Shown: piece by piece, positions 49,301-63,300 of the stretch
Layout: every line of letters starts with the position of its first letter
How positions within the stretch are numbered: the first letter of the stretch is position 1
Origin: Glandiceps talaboti
Lineage: Eukaryota; Hemichordata; Enteropneusta; Spengelidae
DNA length: 64,000 nucleotides
Reading direction: 5' to 3'
NCBI RefSeq assembly: GCF_964340395.1
Contig: NC_135553.1
Coordinates: 22,413,949-22,477,948, forward strand
The notes under the pieces: generated by a model
Database searches by the model: none
What the model was told of the DNA's origin: nothing
The model's input: the letters and a program-made list of their open reading frames with translations, nothing else
Made by a program: the position numbers and the translations under genes

Positions 49301-52300
49301 GCTCCAACTGTAGTTAAAGTCACATTTTATTACTAAAAACCAGGGTAGATGGGTATATAACAGAGCTCCAAATGTATACTTAGATGTACTGTCATGCACA
49401 TTTTATTACTAAAAACCAGGGTACATTGGTAGGGTTTAAACCTTCCTGTGGCTAGTCTCGATTACCCAGACTCTCATTGTTGGGCTTTCGATTAACAGCT
49501 ACATATACTGTATCACGGGGTCTGGGGAAATTGTAAACAGTATACATGTATACAATATATATACAAAAATGTATGTCACTTCCACTAGTGCTTAGGATGC
49601 ACGAATCATGGGAAAATACAGTCTATTGCCCAAAACTAGTAAACAAAATGTGTAATGTAGTACTATTTGCTTGAGATTGTCAAGCACATGGCATAATAGC
49701 TTGGATTGCCAAAGCTTAATATGCTCAGTGTCACATTCTTTAACAGACAGTCCATCAATCTAAATGGCAGTATCACATTGAATACATGTATCTCTAATAG
49801 ATTTCATCTGATAAGAAAGTGCAGAAAAAGTGAAAGTATGGAATATTCAAAAATGTTTTTTTGTATTAATTTAAATATGAGAATACTGTATCTTGCAAAA
49901 ATTGCAGTATTGACGAGATGCTTCTAAGTTCTATATTTTGGAAATGACCCTGGGGCAATATAAGCTTCAAATATCCTTATCTAAAATAATGGCAATATAA
50001 GACTGAACCCATTAGGGATGGCCCTCTCTGGACCTTCTTGGGAGACAAGTGTCTATATGCTTAAAGAACTACCCAGTATAAATAAAGAAAAAACGAATAA
50101 TTATGATATTTATGTTTGAGACATATAATAAATATGCCAATTGTATGATATTTATCTTGATATACATACACTATATTTCTTTGACAGGATGGCGTCTCCA
50201 GAGCATTTAGATGACGTGGCACATATATCCATGATATCACAGGGACTTGGAGCATACATTTCAACATTGGACTCTAGTCAGCTTCAGAAACTCAGTACCA
50301 GGATATTATCAGATACCACATTATGGTTATCTAGACTCTTCAGGTAACTGTGTGTACTGTGTTCAGTCATACATACTTACAGACATTGGCAGACATTGCT
50401 TTGACTCTAGGACTGACACAAACTAACATTGTTACATGTGGTGGATGCTACATGTACCAATATAATCACCCTTTATCAAAATGCTATGGACACTGGAAGT
50501 GCCTGAAAAGGTGTACTGGAAGATCATGGAATTCGGAAAGAAAACACACTGTATGTTTACATGACAATGCAAAAAGCTAAAAAAATGTGTAAAAAGTTTG
50601 TTAGTGTACGTACAATAACAAACATTTTTACACATTTATTAATCATTTGCAATGTATTGAGTTCCAAACAAGGACTTGGTATATGTTGTTTCACATTGAT
50701 TTTTCAAGTAGGAAGCCATGATGAAATTGTTTTATGAACTAAAATTCCAAAATAAAAACCAAATCCGACATCCACATTTCCACTTTAACCTTAGTAGTAT
50801 GTATACCTGTATGTTTGAGATTCCTTATACATGTAAAGGTATCTAGTTAGTACAGATTCAGTGGATTTTACTCTTAATTTCATCACGCTTATAGGTTTAC
50901 AGATGCATCAGCATATTACCATACCGATGACAGGGAAGGTTTGATACGTCTGTGTCGACTTGTACTTCATAACAAGTATGAGAAGTACGGAATGGAAGGT
51001 TTCAATGCTTTATATACCAAACCACCTGTTATCTATGTTAGTGCTGCTGCCAGAGCTGGTCTAGGTCAACATATATGTTTCCAGGTAGGAACTGGTCATT
51101 TATCTCTAGATGTATCTATTGATATTTGGCTGCACTTGGAAGACTAGCAAGATTTTTAACTGAAAATTTCACCAGCTGCAACTTTTTACCATTTTGAAAG
51201 TAATCATTGCTCATTGCAAATAACAGCAAACATGCTCATTTGAGAAGTATTCATGTGATCTCTGTAGAAGTAAATTGAAAAGAAATATGTAACCTGACAA
51301 TGTCTCTCTGTCTTGTATTCCTCCACTTCATCTTTAGTTTATATATTATTATACTATTAAATTTTGATATTGCTGTCATTACGTACATGTATGGTAATGC
51401 ATCCAAGTATTTCAAGTTTTACATGTCGAGTTGTATATTTAAATTTTAAAACTTGTAAGAGAATGGTGATATAATCTAATTTTGTGATGAACACAATTCA
51501 ATTTAGTAAATTGTATGTAAGATATAAATCCTATGCTTTTGTGTTTTTGTCACATATACATGTTGATCTATTGTGATATACTGTAGTATCAAAGATTTGA
51601 TCCATTGAATATAATTTTCTGTTCTCCTATAGCTTGGTTTACCGTTATCAAGTTTATGTACAGTGCCGTGTAATACTGTGTTTGGATCCCAGCATACTAT
51701 GGTAAAGTTAACTTAACCTGTGACAAATACCAGTCATTTCTAGTATTTCATGATTTATTTTCAAATTCTACAGTAGCTGTACAATAAACTGTAGCTGTAC
51801 ATGTAGTTCTAGTATCACATGAATAACAGTTAAGTTGGTGCATCGTTTCCGTATTCCACCCTGAAAACTCAATTGGCTTTCCACTTTTTGACCTCAGATC
51901 CCACTCTTGTACAAAGGTGCCACTTTCGTTGAAATACGATGTACATGATTGTATGTTCTGTAACACATACCCGTAGTTTACCCAGTAGTAGACACAGCTT
52001 TGTTATACCATGTGACTAAAAAGTGTGAAAAGAGATTTTCTGTGAATAGGGGAACACTGAACAAGGCCCTGATTCTGCCTGTGACTGTAAAAGTTTGTTA
52101 TTTTCTTACAGTCTGTCAGGTGTGTTCTGATATTCACTTTTTAAGCCATCCTGTCTATTTCTTATTTATTTCACATTTTTAGGATATTGCATCACTAGGT
52201 AGACTTATAAAGGATGATGTGGCCTCATCTAAGGTACCCCTTCTTCTAGTAGCCAATGCAGGTACCCCTCTAGCTGGCCACACTGATAATATCAGTAGAC

Positions 52301-53858
52301 TTAGGGAGCTCTGTGATGAGTTCAAAATATGGCTGCATGTTGAAGGGTAAGTGATAATTATTTCTACGAAAAATGTCTATTTACAAGTTTGCATTTAGTT
52401 TTTGTCCCATCCTAACTAGGCAAAACTAATCCATATGTTGTCATTCGGTGTCTTTCCTCATTTAACTATGAAATAAAGGCTGGCATATATTTTAGTCAGA
52501 AAGAATCAGAGGAGGGGAGGTATGGATGGGGGCAGTGCAGGGGTGGCATGGAAGGGGGCAGTGGAGGGGAGGTATGCATGGGGGCAGTGGAGGAAAGTGA
52601 TGGGGTGCAAGGGGGCAGTGGAAGGGAGGGATGGATAGATGGGGCAGTGGAGGGGAGGTATGGATAGATTGGGCAGTGGAGGGGAGGTATGGATGGGGAC
52701 AGTGGAGGGGAGGTAGGTATAGATGGGGACAGTGGAGGAAAGTGATGGGGTGCAAGGGGGCAGTGGAAGGGAGGGATGGATAGATTGGGCAGTGGAGGGG
52801 AGGTATGGATAGATTGGGCAGTGGAGGGGAGGTATGGATGGGGACAGTGGATCAGAGGAAGGGATAGAGTGGACACAAAAGGAACTCCTGTATTATAAAC
52901 TTAGCTAAAAATAGCTGTATATATAAAAATGTCCATGCAATAAATCAATCCAACCCAATACTAACATGTCATACTAACTAGAGGCTTCTTCATCTTTCTT
53001 AATCTTAGAGATAATCTTGCTGCATTGCCACTTGGCTCACCTCCTGCTTCAGTACTCGTAAGTTTTTATTGATTTTTTTTCCCATTCATTGCCAGGAGTG
53101 TATTACTGACAGTTTTCATAAATGACAACACAATTAGTCATTATTTGCCAATATTTGAGATATAAGGGGCTTTGTCATTCTGATTTGAAGAGGAGTCAAT
53201 TAGTGACAAAAAAAACCCTTATCACATGTGGCTCTGATTTATATGTATGAGATTATGTTCATTTAAGCCATTGCAAGATGCGCCCAACATATCAGGGGAG
53301 TGGAGTAGGGTAGGGTAGGGTAGGGTAAGGATGGACAGAAAGGTGAGAGGTGGAAGGGGTGGGGTAAGGATGGACAGAAAGGTGGAAGGAGGATAGGGGC
53401 TGGGTAAGGATACTCAGAAAAGTGGGAGGCGATAGGGATGGACAGAAAGATGGGATGAGGTTGGGTATGCACAAAAAAGTTAGAGGGGATACCCCAGTAG
53501 GGGTGGAAGTAAGAATGAAAAGAAAGGTGAGAGTGGATCGGGTGTGGAGTATGGGTCCACTGAAATTTAACCATAACTATCTTCAGGTCTACAATTATAG
53601 TTGTATATAGATGCTCCTGACTATTTTACACTGTGACATAGAATCCATATCATTCAGACCACACTCTACTGCAGAGTAGAATCCTGAGTTCCTCAGCTAA
53701 TGTAGTAATGATACTAGTATTGGATTCTATAGCTGTGATGCTTGTTGTTTATTTTACAGGCTGCCAAGAAAGCCAACAGTATAACTCTAACACCCAGTGT
53801 ATGGTTAGGATTACCGGCTGTACCAGCAGTTGTATCCTTTTACTTCACACATTTCTGA

Positions 53859-53892
<34 letters not shown>

Positions 53893-54334
53893 GTCGATAC
53901 TTTTCTTCATTTAGTTATGGAAAATATAAGAAACATATAATGAGTCCCAGTCTGGCCCATGACTAGTAGTAAGAAACCCTTATGTCTGTTATTTTCCAAC
54001 TGATTGAAGAAAAATATTGCAGAAATTAGAATTATAATAGTCATACCAGCTGCAGTGTATGCTTAGTTTTTATGAAAAATAAGAAAAAAGGTGACTCTGA
54101 TCAACTGATCAAATAACATATAGGTTTGCATTGTTGTAAAAGTGGAACAGTCAGGGTATAAATCCCATAGTTTCTGTTCAAATACATACAACATGGTGTG
54201 CACTTGGTATAATACTTTGTTTGTACCTTGACAGAATTACTTTTCAGACACTCTATAAAGTTTCAGATCCTGCAACAGTAAGTTTATGTTCTTGTATCTT
54301 TTAATGTCAATATTCTTTACTTACAAACAGAGAT

Positions 54335-54369
<35 letters not shown>

Positions 54370-57300
54370 ATGTGTGTGTGCATGTGTGTATGTGTATGTG
54401 TGTGAGTGTATGTATGTGTGTGTGTGCATGTGTGTATGTATGTATGTATGTATGTATGTATGTATGTATGTATGTATGTATGTGTGTGTATGTGTGTGTG
54501 AGCGTGCATGCGCATGCATTTGTGTGTGTACATGCATGTGTGTGTGTGCATGTGTGTTTGTGCATGTTTGTGTGTGTGTGTGTGTGTGTGTGTTTCTTCA
54601 AAAATAATATTATGTTACACAGTATCTCTACCATCTTTATATAATTCAATACTTTGTAATGGATTTCATGTATGTTATTTTACAAACCATTGATAAAGAT
54701 GTCATACTGTGGACATGTCTGTTTTGGCACTCAAAATTTGTAGCTGTAAGACTATTTTTTCAGCATATTATTAAACTGAACCGAGCTTCTAGCGTCATTG
54801 AGAACAGTTGATGGCTGAGGGGTTTCCTCACTATTTTAGGATGTATATAAAATATGCCTAAATAAAAAAAATGTACCAAGTTTTAGTTCTGCCAATACAT
54901 GCAATAGCTAGTAATAGTTAAGTATGCTAAATAGAATAAACCCCCCCCCAAAAAAAAAAAAAAAAAAAAAAAAAAACCGAAGGAAAAAAAGTATAAACTC
55001 AAGCTTAAACACGCTGTTCTATAATGATAATATAAAACATAATTTTGTGCACTTTGCATGAAATGTATGGATATCAACAGGTCATAACAACCAGACCTAT
55101 TATGTAATTTATCCTGATAGAACTATGTTAGTAGATGTCTAATTCAATGTTAGAATTCTAGCAAGTTATTAAGTAGATGATGACTTTTTTTTGACACACA
55201 TTATCATCATCATCCCTTCAAATTGAAATATAGAGACATCACACTTTGTAATACTGACTTCTTTGCATTGTTTTTCTAACAGTCACTTGCAGCTGGACTT
55301 TGTTCAACTCAGATACATGAAAAGCTATCAGCTCTGCCACTGTGGGTCACGCTACAGTTCATGGGTCATAAAGGGGTCATTAAGAAGGTCAAACATGCAG
55401 CTGATCTGGTAGGTTTACATAATACACTTTCATAACAGGAATGTGCTTTATGCGTTCTGCTTACTAATTAGGAAGAAAAAACCTCTGAGTCCATAAAATG
55501 GTTTTGTTGGCACAATATGAAACATCTGGACTAATGCTTGCTTATTCAAAACCAATGTAAATAATTTTTCCTGTTCTGAGTATTTGCTTTACTTACTGCT
55601 TATTTATACATTTTTTTGGAGGTAGACATATATAGTGATAAATTATGTGATTGTAACATTAATCATTTCCGATTGCATTGAATTCCTTACATTTTATGTA
55701 TAGTACACTGTGTTGTTATAGACACGGCATGGTTCAGTATGTACAGAAGTCATTCCGGCACCAAAATCACAATCACTCCTTACGTGACAATTTTTCAACA
55801 TTGGCCACAATCTTTTTATTAGAATATACTTACTAGAAATATATCAATCAATACACCAAATCACACAAAATTGAACAGATGAACACAAAGAGAATTGATG
55901 TATTAAAAATGTGTTTGCTGGGTTTACATTTTGTTGTTGTTCTGATCAATATATTTTATTTTATTTCATTTTACAACCAGAGCCTACATATGGCACAGAA
56001 ATTGAATTCAATGAGTACAATTCACCTCAATGTAAGTATACACATAGACAAGTCTATGCATGCAATCTGTTCCTTTCAATACATTGTGTGAATGCAAAGT
56101 ACCATGATGCATTGGGGTACTTGCTGTGTATTATAGTCTGTCTTCTTTGTACCGTGATGCAGATTTGAAGAATATCAGTGAATGTTTGTGTGTTCTACAT
56201 GTGTTTTATATACTCACGGGTTGTTGACTCAAGCTGTATATTTTTCAACATCAAGTGTTTTGGGCTGATATTGATTCATTACTTCACATCTCGGCATTGC
56301 CTTTAAGTTAGTGTATCACACTTGTATCAAGTTATTTGAATATTACCGGGTTAGTGGTACATATGGTCTGTTAGTTTGTTTTTTGTTAAAAAGTGAGATT
56401 TTCAAGGTCCAAGTTGCTTCGCTTTTCTGACATCACTACCTATTTGTACTAGAAGTGTTGTTGGTTGATTCTATTGAAAGTGGTCTCAGTAGTCATTTCC
56501 CTGCTGACATTTCTACTTTTATACATAGAGGGCGCTCTTTGCTGATATGTTCTTTATGCCAATTGATGCGATGTTTTCATATAGGGATAAGAATTAATTT
56601 GACAACAATTCAAAGAAACAACACACCAAAATGTGAACATAGTCTTTCTACCAACCGTAAGAATTGTTTTTAATATGTACAATTTTGTGTTGGGGTTAAT
56701 TTTTTTTTAAAACGTACTTACGTAGCAGATTTGTAATTCGTGATGATAGTGGTAAAGGGTCATTAAGCTGGGATTACATGGCAAAGTTCGATTGAGATTA
56801 GTATAAGCAGGATTATCCTGAATTTAAGATTGAATGGTTAGAACTTGGGATATATTTTGACCGATCAGAATTTGGATTTCCTCATCCGTAATATGTCTTC
56901 AATTCAAATCTTGATTATGTGAATTACAGTTTGTCGTCGTTGTCAGGAAGTCATTAGTGTATTACTGGAAGAATTTCTGTACGATGCATTACATCAGCTG
57001 AAATAAGTTCCTATGTTGCATGTATTAATTGTAGTCATTCTGTTTAATTGCAATGTCATCAGATAATTTGATGTGTATTATAAATATTGCAGCTATATGT
57101 ATTCATCAAAATTTGAAAAATGTCCATTTATGGTGCATGTATATTTACATAAATTATAAAGATATCTGTTTGACTTAGTTCATTCCATGAAACAAGTTCC
57201 TTTATGCATGTCTTGTTTCATATTCAGAGTTCATGCATTTCTCATTATGCAATCTTTTCATGAAAAAAAAAGAAAGAATTGAAGCGTATCATCTTTCAGA

Positions 57301-60300
57301 GATGATTTTGTGTATCAAATTTTCTCTATATGCATGTGTAGTGTATTTCCCCATTGTGCTTAACCACCAACCTACCGTATATGTATGTATATGTTTCCTT
57401 TATAACAGTTTGCATGGCATAATGTGCATTTCATAACTTCAACTTTGCATTGCTTTCAATCAGGACGCACCACAGCAAGATAATGAAATAGTAATAACAG
57501 GTTCCTTTAGAGAGGTACTGGGTCAGACCATCAAGCTTTTTGTAAGTTTTGGATACTTAGGCACTCCATCCTTCATGTCGTAACATCTTCATTCATCCAT
57601 GTGTTCCTTCTGTAAAGTCTCTATTCATTCCCTCACTCCACCTACTGCTATCTTAGTTATCAGACCCCCCCCCCCCTAAGATCTGTAGAATATCAAATAG
57701 CATAACATGACACCGCTTGATGTGAAAGGACACAACATAACAGTGTTGTGTATGTCATGTGTATGGAGACCTTGAATGGTTAAAAGCTGTTTGATGCATA
57801 GGTAATGACCTTTGACCTCAAAGGTTACGGTGCTGGAAGGAAGTTGGGTTCATTCCCATTGGGATCTTGGCAATGTAGGTACATTTGCATGTGTCAATCA
57901 GTGGTAACAAGAATTCAAGTATAGTGGAAACACTTGGGATAGACTAGAGTGGTTTACAAGGTCAGTTGGTGTGTGCATCATGTCTCATGAAATGGGTATG
58001 TTGCAAGTACTAGCTTGTATCTGAATGTGGCATTATGATTACAGAAGAACAAAGTAGGCATTCGTCCAGTCTTTGGTAATCAGAGTCCTCCTGGCCTCTT
58101 TTCTCGAGTTGTGTTTCAGGTAGGTTTACGGTTGATTTCTGTCATACTAAGGGTGGTCACATTTGGGAGCGATGAAGCTGCTTGCCTGATGTGAGCTTTG
58201 GTTTGAGGTTTGGGGGTAGTAGCATTTATATGCATTTGTGAATACCGTAGTTTTGTGTAACAGTGGTCAGTCTAGGTGCATGATATCCAGTAGTGTAGTT
58301 TTGCTTTGTAGATCGTTATATATATTTTTGTTGATAGATCTCACCAACTGCTGATTCAGCATAAAATGACATTTGATGAATTCTTTTGATGAAAGAAATC
58401 TTAGTGCTCACTGAATCAAACATTTTTACTGCATAGCATGCGTTACTTTTGATGCCTATCAATAGCGCCCTCACACGACAGACAGCTATTTAGTACTTAA
58501 AAGTTAAAACACATATTCTAATAGCAATGACAGACCTGTAAGGCCCATCAATTATTTTGGGATGCTTTCAATTGCGATCCTTGGGGTGCCTCACCCAGAG
58601 TAAATGAATGGGAAAACCAAACTCGTGTTATTCCCACCATGGATGGGTCGGGTGGATCTCCCAACTTCCCTAGCTCCATAAGGACAGTCCCCAGAGAAAT
58701 CCTGAGAAGAATGATGTCACAATGTAATCGAAGAAAATTTGAGACAACCCAAGTTATATTATTGAACACACCCCATAATGAATATACCTTTCCATTGAAT
58801 AGCGCCCTCTAGTGACAAAAAGTAACGTAACATAACCGCTTGACAGCAGTAACATAAATGCAAGAAAGTTGAAATTGAACTATGTGCTTTCCACTATCAG
58901 TGACAGAAGCATGTATTTGAATGACTAACTTTCAGAAAGAGATACAAAGCATACATTCAAACAAGTTTGTCACTACTAACAGAACACTTACATGTCTTAA
59001 AATCTGTCTTCTTTTACTTCAAATACTAGACGACTCCATTTATTGGAAAGGTATATTTGAGAAACAAATCAGACAATTTAACCAACTTGACAAAATCAAC
59101 TTTGCCATTTGTCAAAGTGAGTTTTAAAGATTGTCAACTCTGCCTTGAGGTTTAATATCAATGTTGGGAGATACAGCTAAAATAATGTTGGCTTGGTGTT
59201 TCATTCATGGGACATTACAGCTAAAATAATGTTGGCTTGGTGTTTCATTCATGGGACATTACGCTTTTGACACAAAAATAGACATATTTCAACTCTAGAC
59301 TAACAATAACAGAGACACAACAAACACAGCACGATCCTTTGAACAATCACCATGAACAGTGACAAGCATTGCTATTCTTTCACAGTGCAATAAAAACAGG
59401 CTTCTAATGAAAACATTACACATGGACTTGATGATTTTAATGGCGGCAATTTTTTATTTTCTAATTGATAATCAACATATCAACTTGACTACTTCTACAT
59501 CCCCACTGTGCATGGCATATGTAATTGTTTCTTTTGCATTAGAAGTTGTCCGAGGGATGTGCATTTAATGTCATGTTGCATGACTGAAACACCAAGCCAA
59601 CATCATTTTAGCTGTAAAATTATGTTCACTTTTTAAGTTGGTACATGGGTTATGAATGGCGAGTTTTTAACACCTGCAAGTCACAGCTCGTATCATACAC
59701 GTAAATCACCATATCATTGCCTCAAACAAGTATATTTGTGCCTTCTGTCAAAATTTGCCATGCTGGAAAGATAGGCACCTAAACTGAGATTTGAATTCAC
59801 CACCATTGCAAAGAGGCTGCTCACATGAACTGGCTTGTACAAATTCAGTCTTTTACTTATTTTCCAGCACTCTTTTTAGGTTGTTTTTTTTCAACAATGG
59901 TGTAAGGCAACACTTGTTTGCTGGGAGTCTTCAATGTATTCATGTGACAAAATACAAAAGCTGTGTACATGTTTATTTTGCTTTTGTAATAGAGATATAT
60001 CCAGAACAAAATAAATTGTCAAGCAAGAGGAATTTATTATTTTACGTCATCTACCTAGCGCTTTTCATAAAGCAAATCACATCGCTTCAGTTTAGTAGAA
60101 TGTACATGCAGCTAAAAGCAAAGTTTAAAAAAAAAGTACCCACCATTCTGAACCGTATAACAACTTTAACAATTGGGAATAAGCGCATGCATGCATGCAT
60201 GTATGGTATGTTTCTGGAATGGAATAATGATACATTTGGGTGTTTTATCAGCAACACAAAGTAAAACCGTTCACTATTCAAGGTGAAAATTAACAGTGCT

Positions 60301-63300
60301 TGAAGATGACAGTTGGCGCCTAAACAAGATACTGAACTTCATAGTATGACAGTGAAATAGATTTAATGTTATGAGAATTTGCCTGCTTAGCTTCCCTTTC
60401 TGATTTCATGTGTACAATTTCATCATATATGTCCTCTCTGTCTGTGTGTCAATTTTCCTTCATTCTGATCTTTTATCTAAATCTTTCATTTACACATCAT
60501 CTGTTTCATCTTTCACTACTTTCAAGTGTTCTTTCTTGTCTCAAGATTTCTAGCTTTTAGAAAGATCTTTGAACAAGTTTGTGTGTTTTATGTGTATTGA
60601 TAAATAAACTACCCTAGTATATCTTATAGTAAGTAAGGTACACTGTGATGGGGCGCCCTCACACATCGGTCACCTGTAGATAGAGCAGGCCGATGAGGGT
60701 GGAGCGACACAACCTATCTTACCATCTAATCTGGATGAACAATCTTTTACAAATTAGTCACTGGTTCTGTTCAACCGTATAACATATTTCTGTATTTGTC
60801 ATGACCCATTGAGAAGGAGGATAATGAATATTAACGTAGGTTGATAACTTTTACACAAGTTTTTGTACAGCTGTGTACTCAACCTTGTGATTGTGAAAGA
60901 ATTTTTATTCAAAATGTCGTTGATTTTACTTAATGTTAGAGACTGTATGTTTTGCAGTCAATTCAATATTAAGATTGTCATTCAAACTGAACTCTTGTAG
61001 TTAAGTATTACATTGCAGCAATACTTGGTTCAAAGATCTTTGTAAAGCATAACAAGTGTGTGTTGATATTAGTTGTTCCATATCTTGCTTTGCTGAGTGA
61101 TTTCACTCCTATGTATATGTGTGGACTCTTACAATTGTAAGTAGCTTTGTGTGGATAGAAACAACAGATTGACTTAACAGGTGAAGTAAAAGTAAAAACC
61201 ATGTAATATAGTATCAGTCTAATCAGATACCCAAACTTTTAATGCAGGCAGGTAATACGTTGCTATATTGCAGTAGTTTGCATGTAATAGTCACTGTTTC
61301 AATCTTTAAAGTCGCTATAAGGATGGAGATTTGGTATTTATTTTGGATTTTTAAATTTATAAAACAATTTTATCGTGGCTTCCTATGCGAAAAATCAATG
61401 TGAACAACATCTAAGTCTGTGTTTGTAACTCAATACATTGCAAAAAGCTAATAAATGTGTAAAAAGTTTATTATTGTATGTACAATAACAAACATTTTAC
61501 ACATTTATTAATCTTCTCTAATTCATTGAGTTACAAACAAGGACTTGGCATATATTGATTTTTCAAGTAGGAAGCCATCATAAATTTGCTTTATAAATTA
61601 AATATCCATAATGAATACCCCAATCCTCATCCATATGGTAACTTTAAACTTGATAATAAGAAGCAGAGACAACAAAAATTCAGATACAGTAGTGTACATA
61701 TATATATATAGTGACCAAAATATAGCATTGTAGCCAGAAGACATAGATGTACTTACATGTATAAAACCAATCAGCCCTGTCAATTGAACTATTTAAGAAC
61801 AGTGTCAGTACAGAAGATATAATCTGTGTAACTTTCGGCTTTCAATTCACAAAACGAGAAAAATTGTAACTATTTTTAGATGAAATTAGAAATTGAATAA
61901 TATATACAATGCAATACATTTGTATGATTCTTATATTTGTATGGGTTTGTGACAGTGTTTTTAAAGTACATCTCAGATCACAGCATTGTATAGTGTTGTA
62001 CTGTATAATAACATGAAAATGACGAAAGATGAAATATTTGACAAGTTATTGATACACTGTATTTCATTGAAATACCAAGAAGGACATTTATAGTTTTTTC
62101 CCAAATTGTATGAAGGAACAAATTTATGACACATCATTTAGTGTTGTATGTTTAGTTACACCATGATGGGGCGCCCTCACACAGCGGTGAGAGGAAACCA
62201 GTGAGGGCAGAATGACACGATGTATCTTTAGTCTATCAACACCCAAGCTTAGCAAGAAATTCCAAATCTGACATTTAGCTTTGACTAGATGTTCAGTTTG
62301 ATTGTATTACATTTAGGTTTGCTTGTCAATGAATAATTTGACCTTTGTGTACATTTATACAAGTTTGTCTCGATCACTGACAATTCTAGCAAAAACAACA
62401 ACAACAATCTAAACATTAGATTTTACTGAGGTCGTATTGGACTATGCATATATCTTTAATATCATGTTATGTTTTCATACTGCCACATGTAGGTTCAGGA
62501 GGATGTCGTGTCGACAGTTGTTGTGTTCAGGTATGATGAGGATAAAGGCAAACCTGGATCTGATAAGGCACCGTACTCCAGTGAAGGGGAAAATACCAAA
62601 CCAGATACAGTACTACAGGGAGTTTATGATAGCTTGAATCGATGGGTGAGTTTATGTTAGCTTGAATCGATGGATGAATTTATGAAAGCTTAAATTTAAG
62701 GGTGCATTTATGATAGTTTGAATCGATGAGTGAGTTTATGATAGCTTGAATTGGTAGGTGAGTTTGTGATAGCTTGCATCGATAGGTGAGTTTATGATAG
62801 TTTGAATGGATGGGTGAATTTATGATAGCTTGAATTGATGAGTTAGTTACACTGTACTCTGAACAAAACTAGTCATTCAATTGTATATTGTGTGTATAAT
62901 CTGAATATCAGTTCGGAATCTCTACATTTGTGAATTTTGATATTGTATAGTAAGACAATAGAATTCTGAATAAGTAAATTGTTTTCAGAGAACCACGATT
63001 TAATGTTACATATGTATGATTATTTTTGTACACAGTTGTTTGATAAACTTCACAGTGATGTACCACAAGTAAAGATTGACCTGATAGACACCGACAGTGA
63101 TGGAGTCTGTTTACGTTTCTCTCCTCTACAGTCTGTTGCTTGTAAGTATCACAAATAATTGTTTGTTTGTTTGTTTGTGTTTCTTACTTCTCTCATCTGT
63201 CACTTTTCCATCATAAAGTAGTTGTTTGTTTACATTTCTGTCCTCCTCTATTGCTTGTATCAAGAGTAGTTGTTTGTTTGTGTTTCTTTCCTCTTCAGTC

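Larger units (their letters stand above)
58120..62492. other. PDXDC1 intron 15
   Basis: 4.4 kb, with repeats (families A, B and D) listed separately. A 157-codon frame at 59791-60264 has no recognised motif and no supporting context. No other exon found. Confidence 0.5.

Noticed and set aside
52492-52876. Proline-rich minus-strand frames of 87 and 126 codons
   Set aside because: Products of the G-rich minisatellite in PDXDC1 intron 8; overlapping frames are equally open.
58510-58800. More GC-rich patch in PDXDC1 intron 15, possible exon
   Set aside because: No frame continues the PDXDC1 protein and the splice sites do not fit. It looks like an old repeat fragment.
59791-60264. 157-codon open frame in PDXDC1 intron 15
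   Set aside because: No recognised motif or composition of a real protein, no family match by eye, and it contains a (CATG)n tract. Length alone is not enough.
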